This document shows positions 1 to 5,328 of a DNA stretch of 10,584 bases, piece by piece. Below the pieces are notes generated by a model. That model saw nothing but the letters and a program-made list of their open reading frames with translations. It was not told the DNA's origin and made no database searches. The translations under genes were made by a program, and so were the position numbers. This DNA comes from DASTDH01 sp035601575. Its GTDB lineage: Bacteria > Verrucomicrobiota > Verrucomicrobiia > Chthoniobacterales > JAFAMB01. The number at the start of each line of letters is the position of its first letter. Positions within the stretch are counted from its first letter, which is position 1. Location: the NCBI GenBank assembly GCA_035601575.1, contig DATNNZ010000349.1:1-10584 (forward strand), written 5' to 3'.

Positions 1-244
1 TATTCCAGACAAGGTGAACGAGCATGAATACCCAGAAGCATTGGAACCAAAGAATCTTAAAGTACCCCAGAAGGCACCACGAAGCGGTTGCCCAGATTGA
101 AGCGTCAATAACGCTCCAAAATGCAACCCAAAGCAGGAAGACAAATTTTATAATCCGGGACACATGAGTATACAAGACTCTTTGTACGGCAGATTGGAGG
201 ACAACTTGAGCCGCCAATAGCCCAAAGCTACTCCGCTGCGGCAT
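1..244 (-). CDS. Possible partial hydrophobic protein (running off left edge)
   Basis: An open frame starts at an ATG (242-244) and stays open for 81 codons to the window edge. The second half is very hydrophobic and rich in Trp, Phe and Leu (for example KFVFLLWVAFWSVIDASIWA), which would give two membrane spans. It lies downstream of the capsid gene on the same strand. The complementary plus-strand frame in the same codon phase is open from base 2 to a TGA near 101-103 and reads as a Pro/Lys-rich C-terminus. Each Trp on one strand faces a CCA proline codon on the other, so only one frame can be real. I see no ribosome binding site and recognise no family. It may be non-coding. Confidence 0.2.
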   Translation of the reverse strand, partial: MPQRSSFGLLAAQVVLQSAVQRVLYTHVSRIIKFVFLLWVAFWSVIDASIWATASWCLLGYFKILWFQCFWVFMLVHLVWN

Positions 245-256
245 TCGCACCGTATT

Positions 257-279
257 TCAACCTTGGATTCCAAGGTTGA
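257..279. repeat. Perfect 10-bp inverted repeat (stem-loop)
   Basis: TCAACCTTGG and CCAAGGTTGA are exact reverse complements separated by ATT, giving a 10-bp stem with a 3-nt loop. On the plus strand the stem is followed by TTTTG, so a weak intrinsic terminator in that direction is possible. On the minus strand it lies about 170 bp past the capsid gene stop and 13 bp before the ATG of the possible edge ORF. The stem is only half GC and the T-run is short, so terminator function is uncertain. Confidence 0.45.
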
Positions 280-324
280 TTTTGCTTCGCTTGTTTGCTC
301 TTTCTGTGGCCGCCATGCGCCGCT

Positions 325-340
325 CGGGAGGAACCTCCCG
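325..340. repeat. Short GC-rich inverted repeat
   Basis: CGGGAGG and CCTCCCG are exact reverse complements separated by AA. There is no T-run on either side, so this does not look like a standard intrinsic terminator. It lies about 110 bp beyond the stop codon of the capsid gene and could help protect or end that transcript. Function unknown. Confidence 0.35.
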
Positions 341-448
341 GGGTTCCAGTTTCACTCCCGCAGAGGAAATTCCCGAGTTTTTTTACGGAAGGAGAACTTT
401 CAGGGAACTCTCACCGAGAGGCTCCTCGCGAAGCGGCGGCTCTAGGGT

Positions 449-1477
449 TTAAGGCGGAAAAATGGTAGCGGCTGTGAAGCCAAACAATTGGGGCCACCGG
501 ACCGCGACGTCGCAGAAGAGGGAGCCGGTAATGACGACTTCACCTCTTTCCGCTCTCGAAAATTGGTCGATGACGAGATCCGTCGCGGGTCCGGTCGAGT
601 CTCCGGTCCAATAGCCGATCACCAAATAACTCCATAAGCCGGCGAAAAGCCTGTCGTCGGAAACCTCGAGGCTTAGTTCTGCTTCCCGAGTCATTGAATC
701 CCATAAGCTGGTGCCGCCCTGTGCGAATCGGGCTGTCGCTTCAAGGTAGCGCCGGCCATTCGGGCTCGTGATCCAACCGAACCAGTCGCGGTTCGCATCG
801 TAGTTAATCACTGCGAAGCGCATTTTGGCCAGGTCGGCCCATACCGGTGGACTAGCGACGGTCACGTTTTGTGATCCCGCCACGTGGATTACACCAAAAG
901 GCGCGAGCCCCCCTGTGCCATACAAAGCCGCTTGATCGAGCACGGACGCGACAGCTACACGGATTTTATCTGCGAGATATTGGTCCAAGGAAACAGACCC
1001 CACGCTTTGGGTGAGCAATTGTTTGCTGACGATGATTTGAGCGCAGACCCTTTTCGCGCTCAACGTCGAAGCGGTGAAACTTACGTCGGCTGGCAGCACC
1101 GCGCCGGTTTCGGCGAGCCATGTGGCGGACGGCAAATTTCCATCGTGAAAAACGCGAACATCATCTTTGAGTGGTCCTAGGAGTTGTGCGCCCGAGCGAA
1201 CCACAGCGCTCCAGCCCAAAATCCCGCTCAATTGCTGGACCTTTGTCCCGACCATCGATCCGCCACTGCCGCCACTGGTAACTGCGCGGGTCGAGAGACC
1301 AAACGCGGAGCTGGGAATCAAGGTGCCGATATTGCCCGACCTCATTTCTTTGAGCTTCGGGCTCAGGTTGCGTTCGAGTGTGGAGCTCCACTCCATTTCG
1401 AGCCCTCTCGGGCTTCCGAGATCTAAGAGCGATCGGAGGGCGCGGCTTAGACTGTAGCGATCGGCGTTTTCTCGCAT
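449..1477 (-). CDS. HK97-fold phage major capsid protein
   Basis: Predicted major capsid protein of tailed-phage (HK97) type, 342 residues. I chose the ATG at 1475-1477. The frame stays open upstream to 1636, but that extension is a Pro/Ser/Arg-rich shadow of the overlapping upstream gene. Residues 1-70 form a charged, helical N-terminal arm (RENADRYSLSRALRSL near the start), followed by a Gly/Ser linker at 69-74. The shell domain follows: GWSAVVRSGAQLLGPLKDDV at 88-107, then TWLAETGAVLPADVSFTAST around 119-138, QIIVSKQLLTQS, and YGTGGLAPFGVI at 186-197. A C-terminal part follows (SPNGRRYLEATARF; FCDVAVRWPQLFGF). The fold is that of phage capsid or encapsulin proteins. The N-terminal arm favours a capsid, and the protein is longer than the roughly 265-280 residues I would expect of an encapsulin. 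Its first 31 bp overlap the end of the gene upstream, suggesting translational coupling. No protease, portal or terminase is in the window. Confidence 0.85.
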   Translation of the reverse strand: MRENADRYSLSRALRSLLDLGSPRGLEMEWSSTLERNLSPKLKEMRSGNIGTLIPSSAFGLSTRAVTSGGSGGSMVGTKVQQLSGILGWSAVVRSGAQLLGPLKDDVRVFHDGNLPSATWLAETGAVLPADVSFTASTLSAKRVCAQIIVSKQLLTQSVGSVSLDQYLADKIRVAVASVLDQAALYGTGGLAPFGVIHVAGSQNVTVASPPVWADLAKMRFAVINYDANRDWFGWITSPNGRRYLEATARFAQGGTSLWDSMTREAELSLEVSDDRLFAGLWSYLVIGYWTGDSTGPATDLVIDQFSRAERGEVVITGSLFCDVAVRWPQLFGFTAATIFPP

Positions 1478-1731
1478 AAAGTTGATACGGGTAAATTGAA
1501 ACGGGAGCGAGCGACCTGGACTCGGTATTGGTGAATTCGCGCCTTGGCCGCCTGGATCGCTTCGGGGGAGAGAAGAAAGATTGGGCGCCCATCGTCCATC
1601 AGCGCATCGGCCCGAATAACGCCTAATTGTCGCCATTTGGTGCCGCTTTCATAGCTGATCTTCAGGACGTCGCGATAGAATTTCACCTCACCCACGTAGG
1701 TGGGTGGCCGGTTCGTTTTAGGTCGTGGCAT
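1447..1731 (-). CDS. Small winged-helix/excisionase-like DNA-binding protein
   Basis: 94 residues from the ATG at 1729-1731; a TTG directly before it is a less likely start. The middle reads W-R-Q-L-G-V-I-R-A-D-A-L-M-D-D-G-R-P-I-F followed by LSPEAIQAAKARI. This is the pattern of a short helix-turn-helix plus wing ('W..LGV...A...DGRP.F') seen in MerR/excisionase-type small DNA-binding proteins. The N-terminus is basic and proline-rich. It ends inside the capsid gene with a 31-bp overlap in another frame, so the two are probably co-translated. A role as regulator or excision factor for the element is inferred; no target site was identified. The last 20 residues lie partly in the overlap and do not look conserved. 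Confidence 0.65.
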   Translation of the reverse strand: MPRPKTNRPPTYVGEVKFYRDVLKISYESGTKWRQLGVIRADALMDDGRPIFLLSPEAIQAAKARIHQYRVQVARSRFNLPVSTLCEKTPIATV

Positions 1732-1767
1732 CAACTAAAACTACTCAGCGAGTTGGTCTGAAGACTT

Positions 1768-2058
1768 TCAGCCTCGGTGCCGGCGGAATACGTTCGGCTG
1801 GAGAACAACTCCTTTGGGCACAATACCGGAGGCGTCGTCTGCCACTGGTGCGGCCAATCGAGTGGATTTTATTACGACCGCGACCATGCCGTCCGGGAAT
1901 GGAATGGCCGGCAACGCCAATTGCTGAAAATCTCGGCGCATGGCTCCAAACGGGCATAAAACGACGCACGAGGTTGGCGCTAGGCGCGTTTTCTTGAGGG
2001 GGCCGCTATCATGAGCTGGGGGGCTTTGTTCGCGATTGTTCGCCGGCTCATTTGCCAC
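1768..2058 (-). CDS. Hypothetical small protein upstream of the capsid operon
   Basis: 96 residues from a GTG at 2056-2058. The first 40 residues are polar and Pro-rich. The C-terminal half is more protein-like (LALPAIPFPDGMVAVVIKS, then TRLAAPVADDASGIVPKG). It is codirectional with the next gene and ends 36 bp before its ATG, which fits an operon with the DNA-binding gene and the capsid gene. There is no convincing ribosome binding site, and overlapping frames on both strands are also open here, so the coding call is tentative. I do not recognise a family. Confidence 0.35.
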   Translation of the reverse strand: MANEPANNREQSPPAHDSGPLKKTRLAPTSCVVLCPFGAMRRDFQQLALPAIPFPDGMVAVVIKSTRLAAPVADDASGIVPKGVVLQPNVFRRHRG

Positions 2059-2150
2059 CGTTGCCGTTAAGCGTGCAAAGAGTTTCGAGGGACTCCTTTA
2101 AGCCCCCGCGCTGCTCCCGGAAATGGACCATTATTTTGGGCGGGAGAATC

Positions 2151-2612
2151 TTAGCGTAAGTTTTGCAGACTATGTGAGTGACCGCTTTCGGGCTTACGGA
2201 ACCAATGGATAAGTTCTCGCTCGATGAATCGGCGCATATACTCGTGTTCGATAAACACGGTTCGGATACCATCGAAAAGAATGATCTCCTTGCTTTTCCA
2301 TTGTCCTACCCGCCGTTTTACGTGGTCGCTTTGACCGATCCACAAGATGGAAGGGCACCAATGACTGCCAGAATCCCAACTGCTATCGAGTAAAGCGTAA
2401 ATGCCCGGACCCTCGTGAACAATTATCCCAGGGGGTTCGAGTTCTTTATACGGAACATCTATCGGAATACGGACTTCTAAAATCCTTATTACATCGTTGA
2501 TCACCGCCAGAAGATCCGGCACTTCAGAGAATCTGGTGTCCCCTGGTGCCTCCTTTTCTATCTCTGTCCAGATTTTATTGACCCGATTGTTTATTTCAAA
2601 ATTAATGCTCAT
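2151..2612 (-). CDS. GIY-YIG-like nuclease domain protein
   Basis: 153 residues. After a helical N-terminal region of about 60 residues, the protein shows the order of motifs expected for a GIY-YIG nuclease. GPGIYALLD (GIY at 70-72) is followed by ILWIGQS at 89-95, where WIG replaces YIG. DHVKRRVGQW comes next, with R100/R101 in the place of the catalytic Arg, then FIERELIHWF, with E131 in the place of the metal-binding Glu. The final conserved Asn (usually 'P..N') is not present; the chain ends KPESGHSHSLQNLR. It may therefore be a diverged or inactive member. The ATG overlaps the TGA of the small upstream ORF as ATGA, a typical coupled arrangement. Members of this superfamily cut DNA in restriction, repair and mobile elements; the job here is unknown. 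Confidence 0.6.
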   Translation of the reverse strand: MSINFEINNRVNKIWTEIEKEAPGDTRFSEVPDLLAVINDVIRILEVRIPIDVPYKELEPPGIIVHEGPGIYALLDSSWDSGSHWCPSILWIGQSDHVKRRVGQWKSKEIILFDGIRTVFIEHEYMRRFIERELIHWFRKPESGHSHSLQNLR

Positions 2613-2836
2613 AGAAATTTTGGCGGTCCCACGCTAATCCTCTTCCTCCGCTTCCCCCGGCCATTCCCGGTACTCGCTATCGATGGTAAAACCTCGTCAA
2701 TGGCTACCGATTGTTCCCGGGTTAACCGCTTATCGTACCCGTAGTCCCATCGGCGCCAGCCAAACGCGGGTACCCGAAAAGGAAAAAGACCACGAGCTCG
2801 CGGTTCCCATAAATGTGAACGCGCGTTCACATCCAA
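2609..2836 (-). CDS. Hypothetical small ORF coupled to the GIY-YIG-like gene
   Basis: 75 codons from a TTG at 2834-2836. The stop overlaps the next gene's start as ATGA, which supports real translation. The middle part (FRVPAFGWRRWDYGYDKRLT, then REQSVAIDEVLPSIAS) looks protein-like, while the C-terminus is a basic tail. The TTG start and first codons fall in a perfect 20-bp palindrome (2813-2832), so the true start may be different or the ORF may be the remaining piece of a broken gene. No family recognised. A plus-strand frame at 2683-2871 is its probable shadow. Confidence 0.35.
   Translation of the reverse strand: MDVNARSHLWEPRARGLFPFRVPAFGWRRWDYGYDKRLTREQSVAIDEVLPSIASTGNGRGKRRKRISVGPPKFL
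2813..2832. promoter_or_regulatory. Perfect 20-bp palindrome, possible operator
   Basis: ATGTGAACGC is followed immediately by its exact reverse complement GCGTTCACAT with no spacer. It lies in the 31-bp gap between the stop of the HEPN-like gene (2868) and the next, GIY-YIG-coupled ORF, covering that ORF's first codons. There is no T-run, so it is not an intrinsic terminator. A binding site for a dimeric regulator, such as the helix-turn-helix protein encoded at 1447-1731, is possible but not shown. Confidence 0.4.
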
Positions 2837-2867
2837 GCGCCTGCCGGCGGCTAAATCATCGTTCTAA

Positions 2868-3440
2868 CTAAGCTTTTGGACGAGGCATGGCTCGAGTAAA
2901 TTCGTTTTTCAAGTTGGGCAGCCTGTCTATAAGCAGGTCCCAAAGCTCATGTCGGCAACTTTTTAGCTCTTCGGCAACTTTGTTCATATCTGCCGGTGTA
3001 GTAGATTCTTGTTGAATACGAAGGCCCTTTCGATTGCGGGCAGTTGATTTGAAGCGAATAGCACCTTTGCCAGTTTTGGTATCAGGGTACCAATCGGAAT
3101 GGATCAGCCGATTTCTCTTTCCTTCGGCCTGTTCGCAGCGATTTAAAATGTCATTAAGTCTTTGGAGTGCGGCGGAATCATTCTGCCACCAATATGTAGC
3201 AAGCGCATAGAGGAGGTGCGATGCCGCTTTAAAAGATAACTCCGCGGTAATCAGTGTTCCGATTATTGCTTCGATGTTCCCGACCAAATCCCCAATAGCC
3301 ATTTTAATCACGGACTCTAATGACTGAAATTCGATGCTTACGAGCCCCAGACCTCGAACGACTTCGTCCCATTGCCCTTTGGTAAGGGCTTTCTTCGAAC
3401 CGTAGAGGCCCACCCGGTCATCATTTTCTTCTTCGTCCAT
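2868..3440 (-). CDS. HEPN-like protein, candidate RNase
   Basis: 190 residues from the ATG at 3438-3440, largely alpha-helical. The segment EGKRNRLIHSDWYP contains R109-N110-x-x-x-H114, the R-x4-H arrangement that forms the RNase active site in HEPN domains. It sits at the end of a long helical region that includes FQSLESVIKMAIGDL at 38-52 and SFKAASHLLYALATYWW at 69-85. HEPN proteins are common in toxin-antitoxin and abortive-infection systems, but no MNT-type nucleotidyltransferase partner is seen nearby. Its start lies about 12 bp after a stop in the preceding small, possibly frameshifted gene, so it may be co-transcribed with it and with the nuclease-like gene. The HEPN call is based on this motif and helix pattern only. 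Confidence 0.55.
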   Translation of the reverse strand: MDEEENDDRVGLYGSKKALTKGQWDEVVRGLGLVSIEFQSLESVIKMAIGDLVGNIEAIIGTLITAELSFKAASHLLYALATYWWQNDSAALQRLNDILNRCEQAEGKRNRLIHSDWYPDTKTGKGAIRFKSTARNRKGLRIQQESTTPADMNKVAEELKSCRHELWDLLIDRLPNLKNEFTRAMPRPKA

Positions 3441-3452
3441 TTTGGTCTGATC

Positions 3453-3648
3453 TCATTCGAATTCGGCCCACACCATTGAGCCGATGATCTCATCTCGGGT
3501 GTAATCCCGTAACGACAAGCGCCTGCGCCCGAGCTGCGCGTTTAATCTTGGCCGAATCGGCCGGCGTATGCGGCACAATCTGAATTGAATAGCCAAGGTT
3601 GGGGTAAGTGAATATGTAGACGGGTTTGAGGGGTGTGGTGATTTTCAT
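3453..3648 (-). pseudogene. Small gene, possibly frameshifted
   Basis: An ATG at 3646-3648 opens a 52-codon frame (MKITTPLKPVYIFTYPNLGY, then SIQIVPHTPADSAKIKRAAR), ending at a TGA at 3490-3492. A second frame, out of phase with it, takes over near the end and reads RRLSLRDYTRDEIIGSMVWA, then EFE and a stop at 3453-3455. Both pieces look protein-like and are complementary in extent, so I suspect a single gene of about 60 to 65 codons with a shift near 3510. The 52-codon product alone may also be real. It lies between the nuclease-like and HEPN-like genes and could be a small partner of one of them. No family recognised. Confidence 0.35.
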
Positions 3649-3671
3649 TGTTGCGGCAGAATCGATAGCCG

Positions 3672-4574
3672 TTATTTGAAAATGTTTTTCTCAGCCTCGA
3701 ACAACCGTTTTTGCAGCTTTTGGAAAATGTTCTTATTTGTCCCATCATTCCAAATTGATGCGATGGCGAATAGTCGGCGAAAGTTTGTTAGCAGTCCCCC
3801 TTGGTATTCGATTACTGCTGGCGTTCGCAAGTAGACTAACACAGCCGAAATCCGGGAATGAATGTCCTTTGTAAGTTTTGCGCGATTTCGCTTCAAGAAT
3901 TGCGCAAGGTTGAACTCTATCACCTTGGTTAAATCGTCGGATGAGCGCGCAGTAAAATAGAGTGTTCCATCCGTGTTGATTGCCTTCGAGATATCGATTG
4001 CGATTAAACCGCGTGGCTTTGTCGAGGCCTCTTGATTCAATCTTTCTTTGATTTGGGAAGAGGCTTTTTGGATGTTCTCCTCCAAACTGTTTTCGCTCTG
4101 AATTCTTTTGCATTCCACATAGCACTTGATGCCCTCAATTGTTACAATGGCATCAGCCGGTTCCACGAATTTTGGACGGAACCCGGCTGCTTTGAGCTGA
4201 GCGGCGATAACTAACTCGAAAACCTTATTCCGAGCATCACTTGATTGAGGTCGTTCCTCTGCGAGCGACGTTGGTCCGTTGACGGCCTGGGCAAGCGTCG
4301 TCTTAAAAACCGGACAATCGTAATCGTTGAGCTGTTGGTGAATCAAAATTAATTCACTGACATCATGAACGGTGTCGGTCTGCTTTGGAAAGCCGAGTGA
4401 CTTTTCTAATTCTTTGACCGTACCCTTTCGGATGTGTTCGGCGATGATCCGGGAGGTTTTTCGGTATTGTGCGACCCTGTTTTTGTCGATGCCAATATTC
4501 ATTGACTCCAGCCATTGACACATCGATTCGACATCGTTGTGAAATTCTTCATGGCTGGAATGGTCTTCCTTCAT
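3672..4574 (-). CDS. PD-(D/E)xK nuclease-like protein
   Basis: 300 residues from the ATG at 4572-4574. Residues 1-110 are polar and helical. The segment 113-157 carries the layout of a restriction-endonuclease-like fold: a helix ARNKVFELVIAAQLKAAGF with E120, then a strand with D141 (EPADAIVTI), then IKCYVECKR with E154-x-K156. E...D...ExK is the catalytic metal-binding pattern of PD-(D/E)xK nucleases. The rest (GLIAIDISKAI; ISAVLVYLR) could complete the sheet and a C-terminal domain. The ATG lies just downstream of the integrase remnant. I do not recognise a named family, and the substrate is unknown. A role in anti-phage defence or element maintenance is inferred from the fold and its island setting. 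Confidence 0.6.
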   Translation of the reverse strand: MKEDHSSHEEFHNDVESMCQWLESMNIGIDKNRVAQYRKTSRIIAEHIRKGTVKELEKSLGFPKQTDTVHDVSELILIHQQLNDYDCPVFKTTLAQAVNGPTSLAEERPQSSDARNKVFELVIAAQLKAAGFRPKFVEPADAIVTIEGIKCYVECKRIQSENSLEENIQKASSQIKERLNQEASTKPRGLIAIDISKAINTDGTLYFTARSSDDLTKVIEFNLAQFLKRNRAKLTKDIHSRISAVLVYLRTPAVIEYQGGLLTNFRRLFAIASIWNDGTNKNIFQKLQKRLFEAEKNIFK

Positions 4575-4575
4575 G

Positions 4576-4671
4576 CTATTCGGTCAGATCCGGCATCTTA
4601 TCAATCGCGGTTCGCAAGGTCGCGGTGTCGATATGGGAATAGGTTCGGGAAACCGCAGCCGTTTCCATCTC
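4576..4671 (-). pseudogene. Tyrosine recombinase C-terminal remnant
   Basis: This frame reads METAAVSRTYSHIDTATLRT followed by AIDKMPDLTE and a TAG. It matches the last part of phage-type tyrosine integrases, in which the nucleophile Tyr lies in 'T..Y.H', followed by a short helix. A stop (TGA) lies one codon upstream of the visible frame, and no His-Arg box or core domain is found nearby, so only about 30 residues remain. In another frame just upstream, SDVIFDYHIHLAAFDARWKR also looks protein-like and could be joined to it by a one-base deletion, or be a fragment of a different gene. It sits about 540 bp from the tRNA-Thr 3' end, fitting an old integration event. Confidence 0.55.
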
Positions 4672-4740
4672 GCATCAAACGCGGCCAAATGGATGTGGTA
4701 ATCAAAGATCACGTCCGACGGTGGGCTGGAAGCGATCGCC

Positions 4741-5016
4741 TCAGGGCATCACCGACCAATCGGTAATATCGGGATAGCGCTTTTCGAGTTCGGGATCCCA
4801 ATAGGTCAGTTCGGTCGCCAGAATATCGAGATCGAGATCAGGGTTATTGCGCTGGAGTTGCGCGATAGTTCCGCGCACATCATGCAACGCTTCCAAATGC
4901 CGATTGCGCTCAAACTCAGTCAATGCCGACAGATTTGTGTTGGCCAATAGGGTTTCGGCACGGGTGAGCAGCCTATAAGCTTTAGCCAAGGCTAGGTAGG
5001 GATTAGCTTTGTCCAT
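4741..5016 (-). CDS. Hypothetical protein (91 aa, helical)
   Basis: Begins with MDKANPYLALAKAYRLLTRA and is strongly helical and charged, with a C-terminus ending DITDWSVMP. There is no signal peptide, membrane span or recognised motif. It is the first gene of the island after the tRNA-Thr gene. Its stop (TGA at 4741-4743) is directly followed by the region of the integrase remnant, so it could itself be cut off at its 3' end. No clear ribosome binding site is seen. Family and function unknown. Confidence 0.5.
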   Translation of the reverse strand: MDKANPYLALAKAYRLLTRAETLLANTNLSALTEFERNRHLEALHDVRGTIAQLQRNNPDLDLDILATELTYWDPELEKRYPDITDWSVMP

Positions 5017-5086
5017 ATTTTAGAGGTGAGCTCAGTGCCGGGCGCCCTGCTGGATCCAACTTGGCGATGCCGGTTTGGTGTGTTTT

Positions 5087-5137
5087 GGCTTCGATTTCTA
5101 GATCGGCTTTCGATTTTTAAGGGCAGCTTTAGGGCAG
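5087..5137. repeat. Short direct repeats near the tRNA 3' end
   Basis: GGCTTCGATTT (5087-5097) recurs with one inserted T as GGCTTTCGATTT (5105-5116), and AGGGCAG occurs at 5120-5126 and again at 5131-5137. They lie 70-125 bp beyond the 3' end of the tRNA-Thr gene. Clusters of short direct repeats next to a tRNA integration site can be arm-type integrase sites, but nothing here proves that. An AT-rich inverted repeat (TTTAGAT/ATCTAAA, 5168-5184) lies just outside. Confidence 0.2.
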
Positions 5138-5209
5138 TGAGCTAGCAGTACGTTTCTTTTTCCGTGTTTTAGATGTTATCTAAACGCCACTCTCTGAATG
5201 GGTTTTATT

Positions 5210-5285
5210 TGGAGCCGGCAGTCGGGTTCGAACCGACGACCTGCTGATTACAAATCAGCTGCTCTACCAGCTGAGCTATGCCGGC
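5210..5285 (-). tRNA. tRNA-Thr (anticodon UGU)
   Basis: Read on the minus strand, the 76 nt form a complete cloverleaf with GCCGGCA pairing with TGCCGGC in the acceptor stem. A D-arm (AGCTCAGCTGGTAGAGC) is followed by an anticodon stem GCTGA/TCAGC, a seven-base loop TTTGTAA with anticodon TGT (5250-5252), and a T-arm with GGTTCGAACCC. The 3' CCA (5210-5212) is encoded after a T discriminator. It lies 43 bp after the attH-like gene and could be on the same transcript. Its 3' end faces the island in the left half of the window, so it is the likely integration site. Confidence 0.95.
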
Positions 5286-5328
5286 CTTTGCGAAGCAGGC
5301 GGAAGATTAGTGGCGATTCGGTGCCTCC

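Larger units (their letters stand above)
1..448. other. Gene-poor left edge
   Basis: Between the window edge and the capsid stop I find no recognisable gene. The stretch holds the two inverted repeats at 257-279 and 325-340, the ambiguous hydrophobic frame on the minus strand below 244, and a 60-codon plus-strand frame (263-445) that starts without a ribosome binding site inside the first stem-loop and has no recognisable motifs. No portal, terminase, protease or tail gene is seen here. Confidence 0.5.

Noticed and set aside
449..1477. Encapsulin nanocompartment shell instead of phage capsid
   Set aside because: The fold is shared, but the protein is longer than I would expect of an encapsulin and has a long charged N-terminal arm. 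No cargo gene (ferritin-like or peroxidase) is adjacent, although this is not fully excluded.
1478..1636. N-terminal extension of the capsid frame up to 1636
   Set aside because: The 53 extra residues are Pro/Ser/Arg-rich and overlap, in another frame, the better-supported helix-turn-helix gene. The typical capsid N-terminus begins at the ATG at 1475-1477.
1725..1997. Plus-strand frames between 1725 and 1997
   Set aside because: Composition is Arg-rich and shadow-like, no ribosome binding site is seen, and all neighbouring supported genes are on the minus strand.
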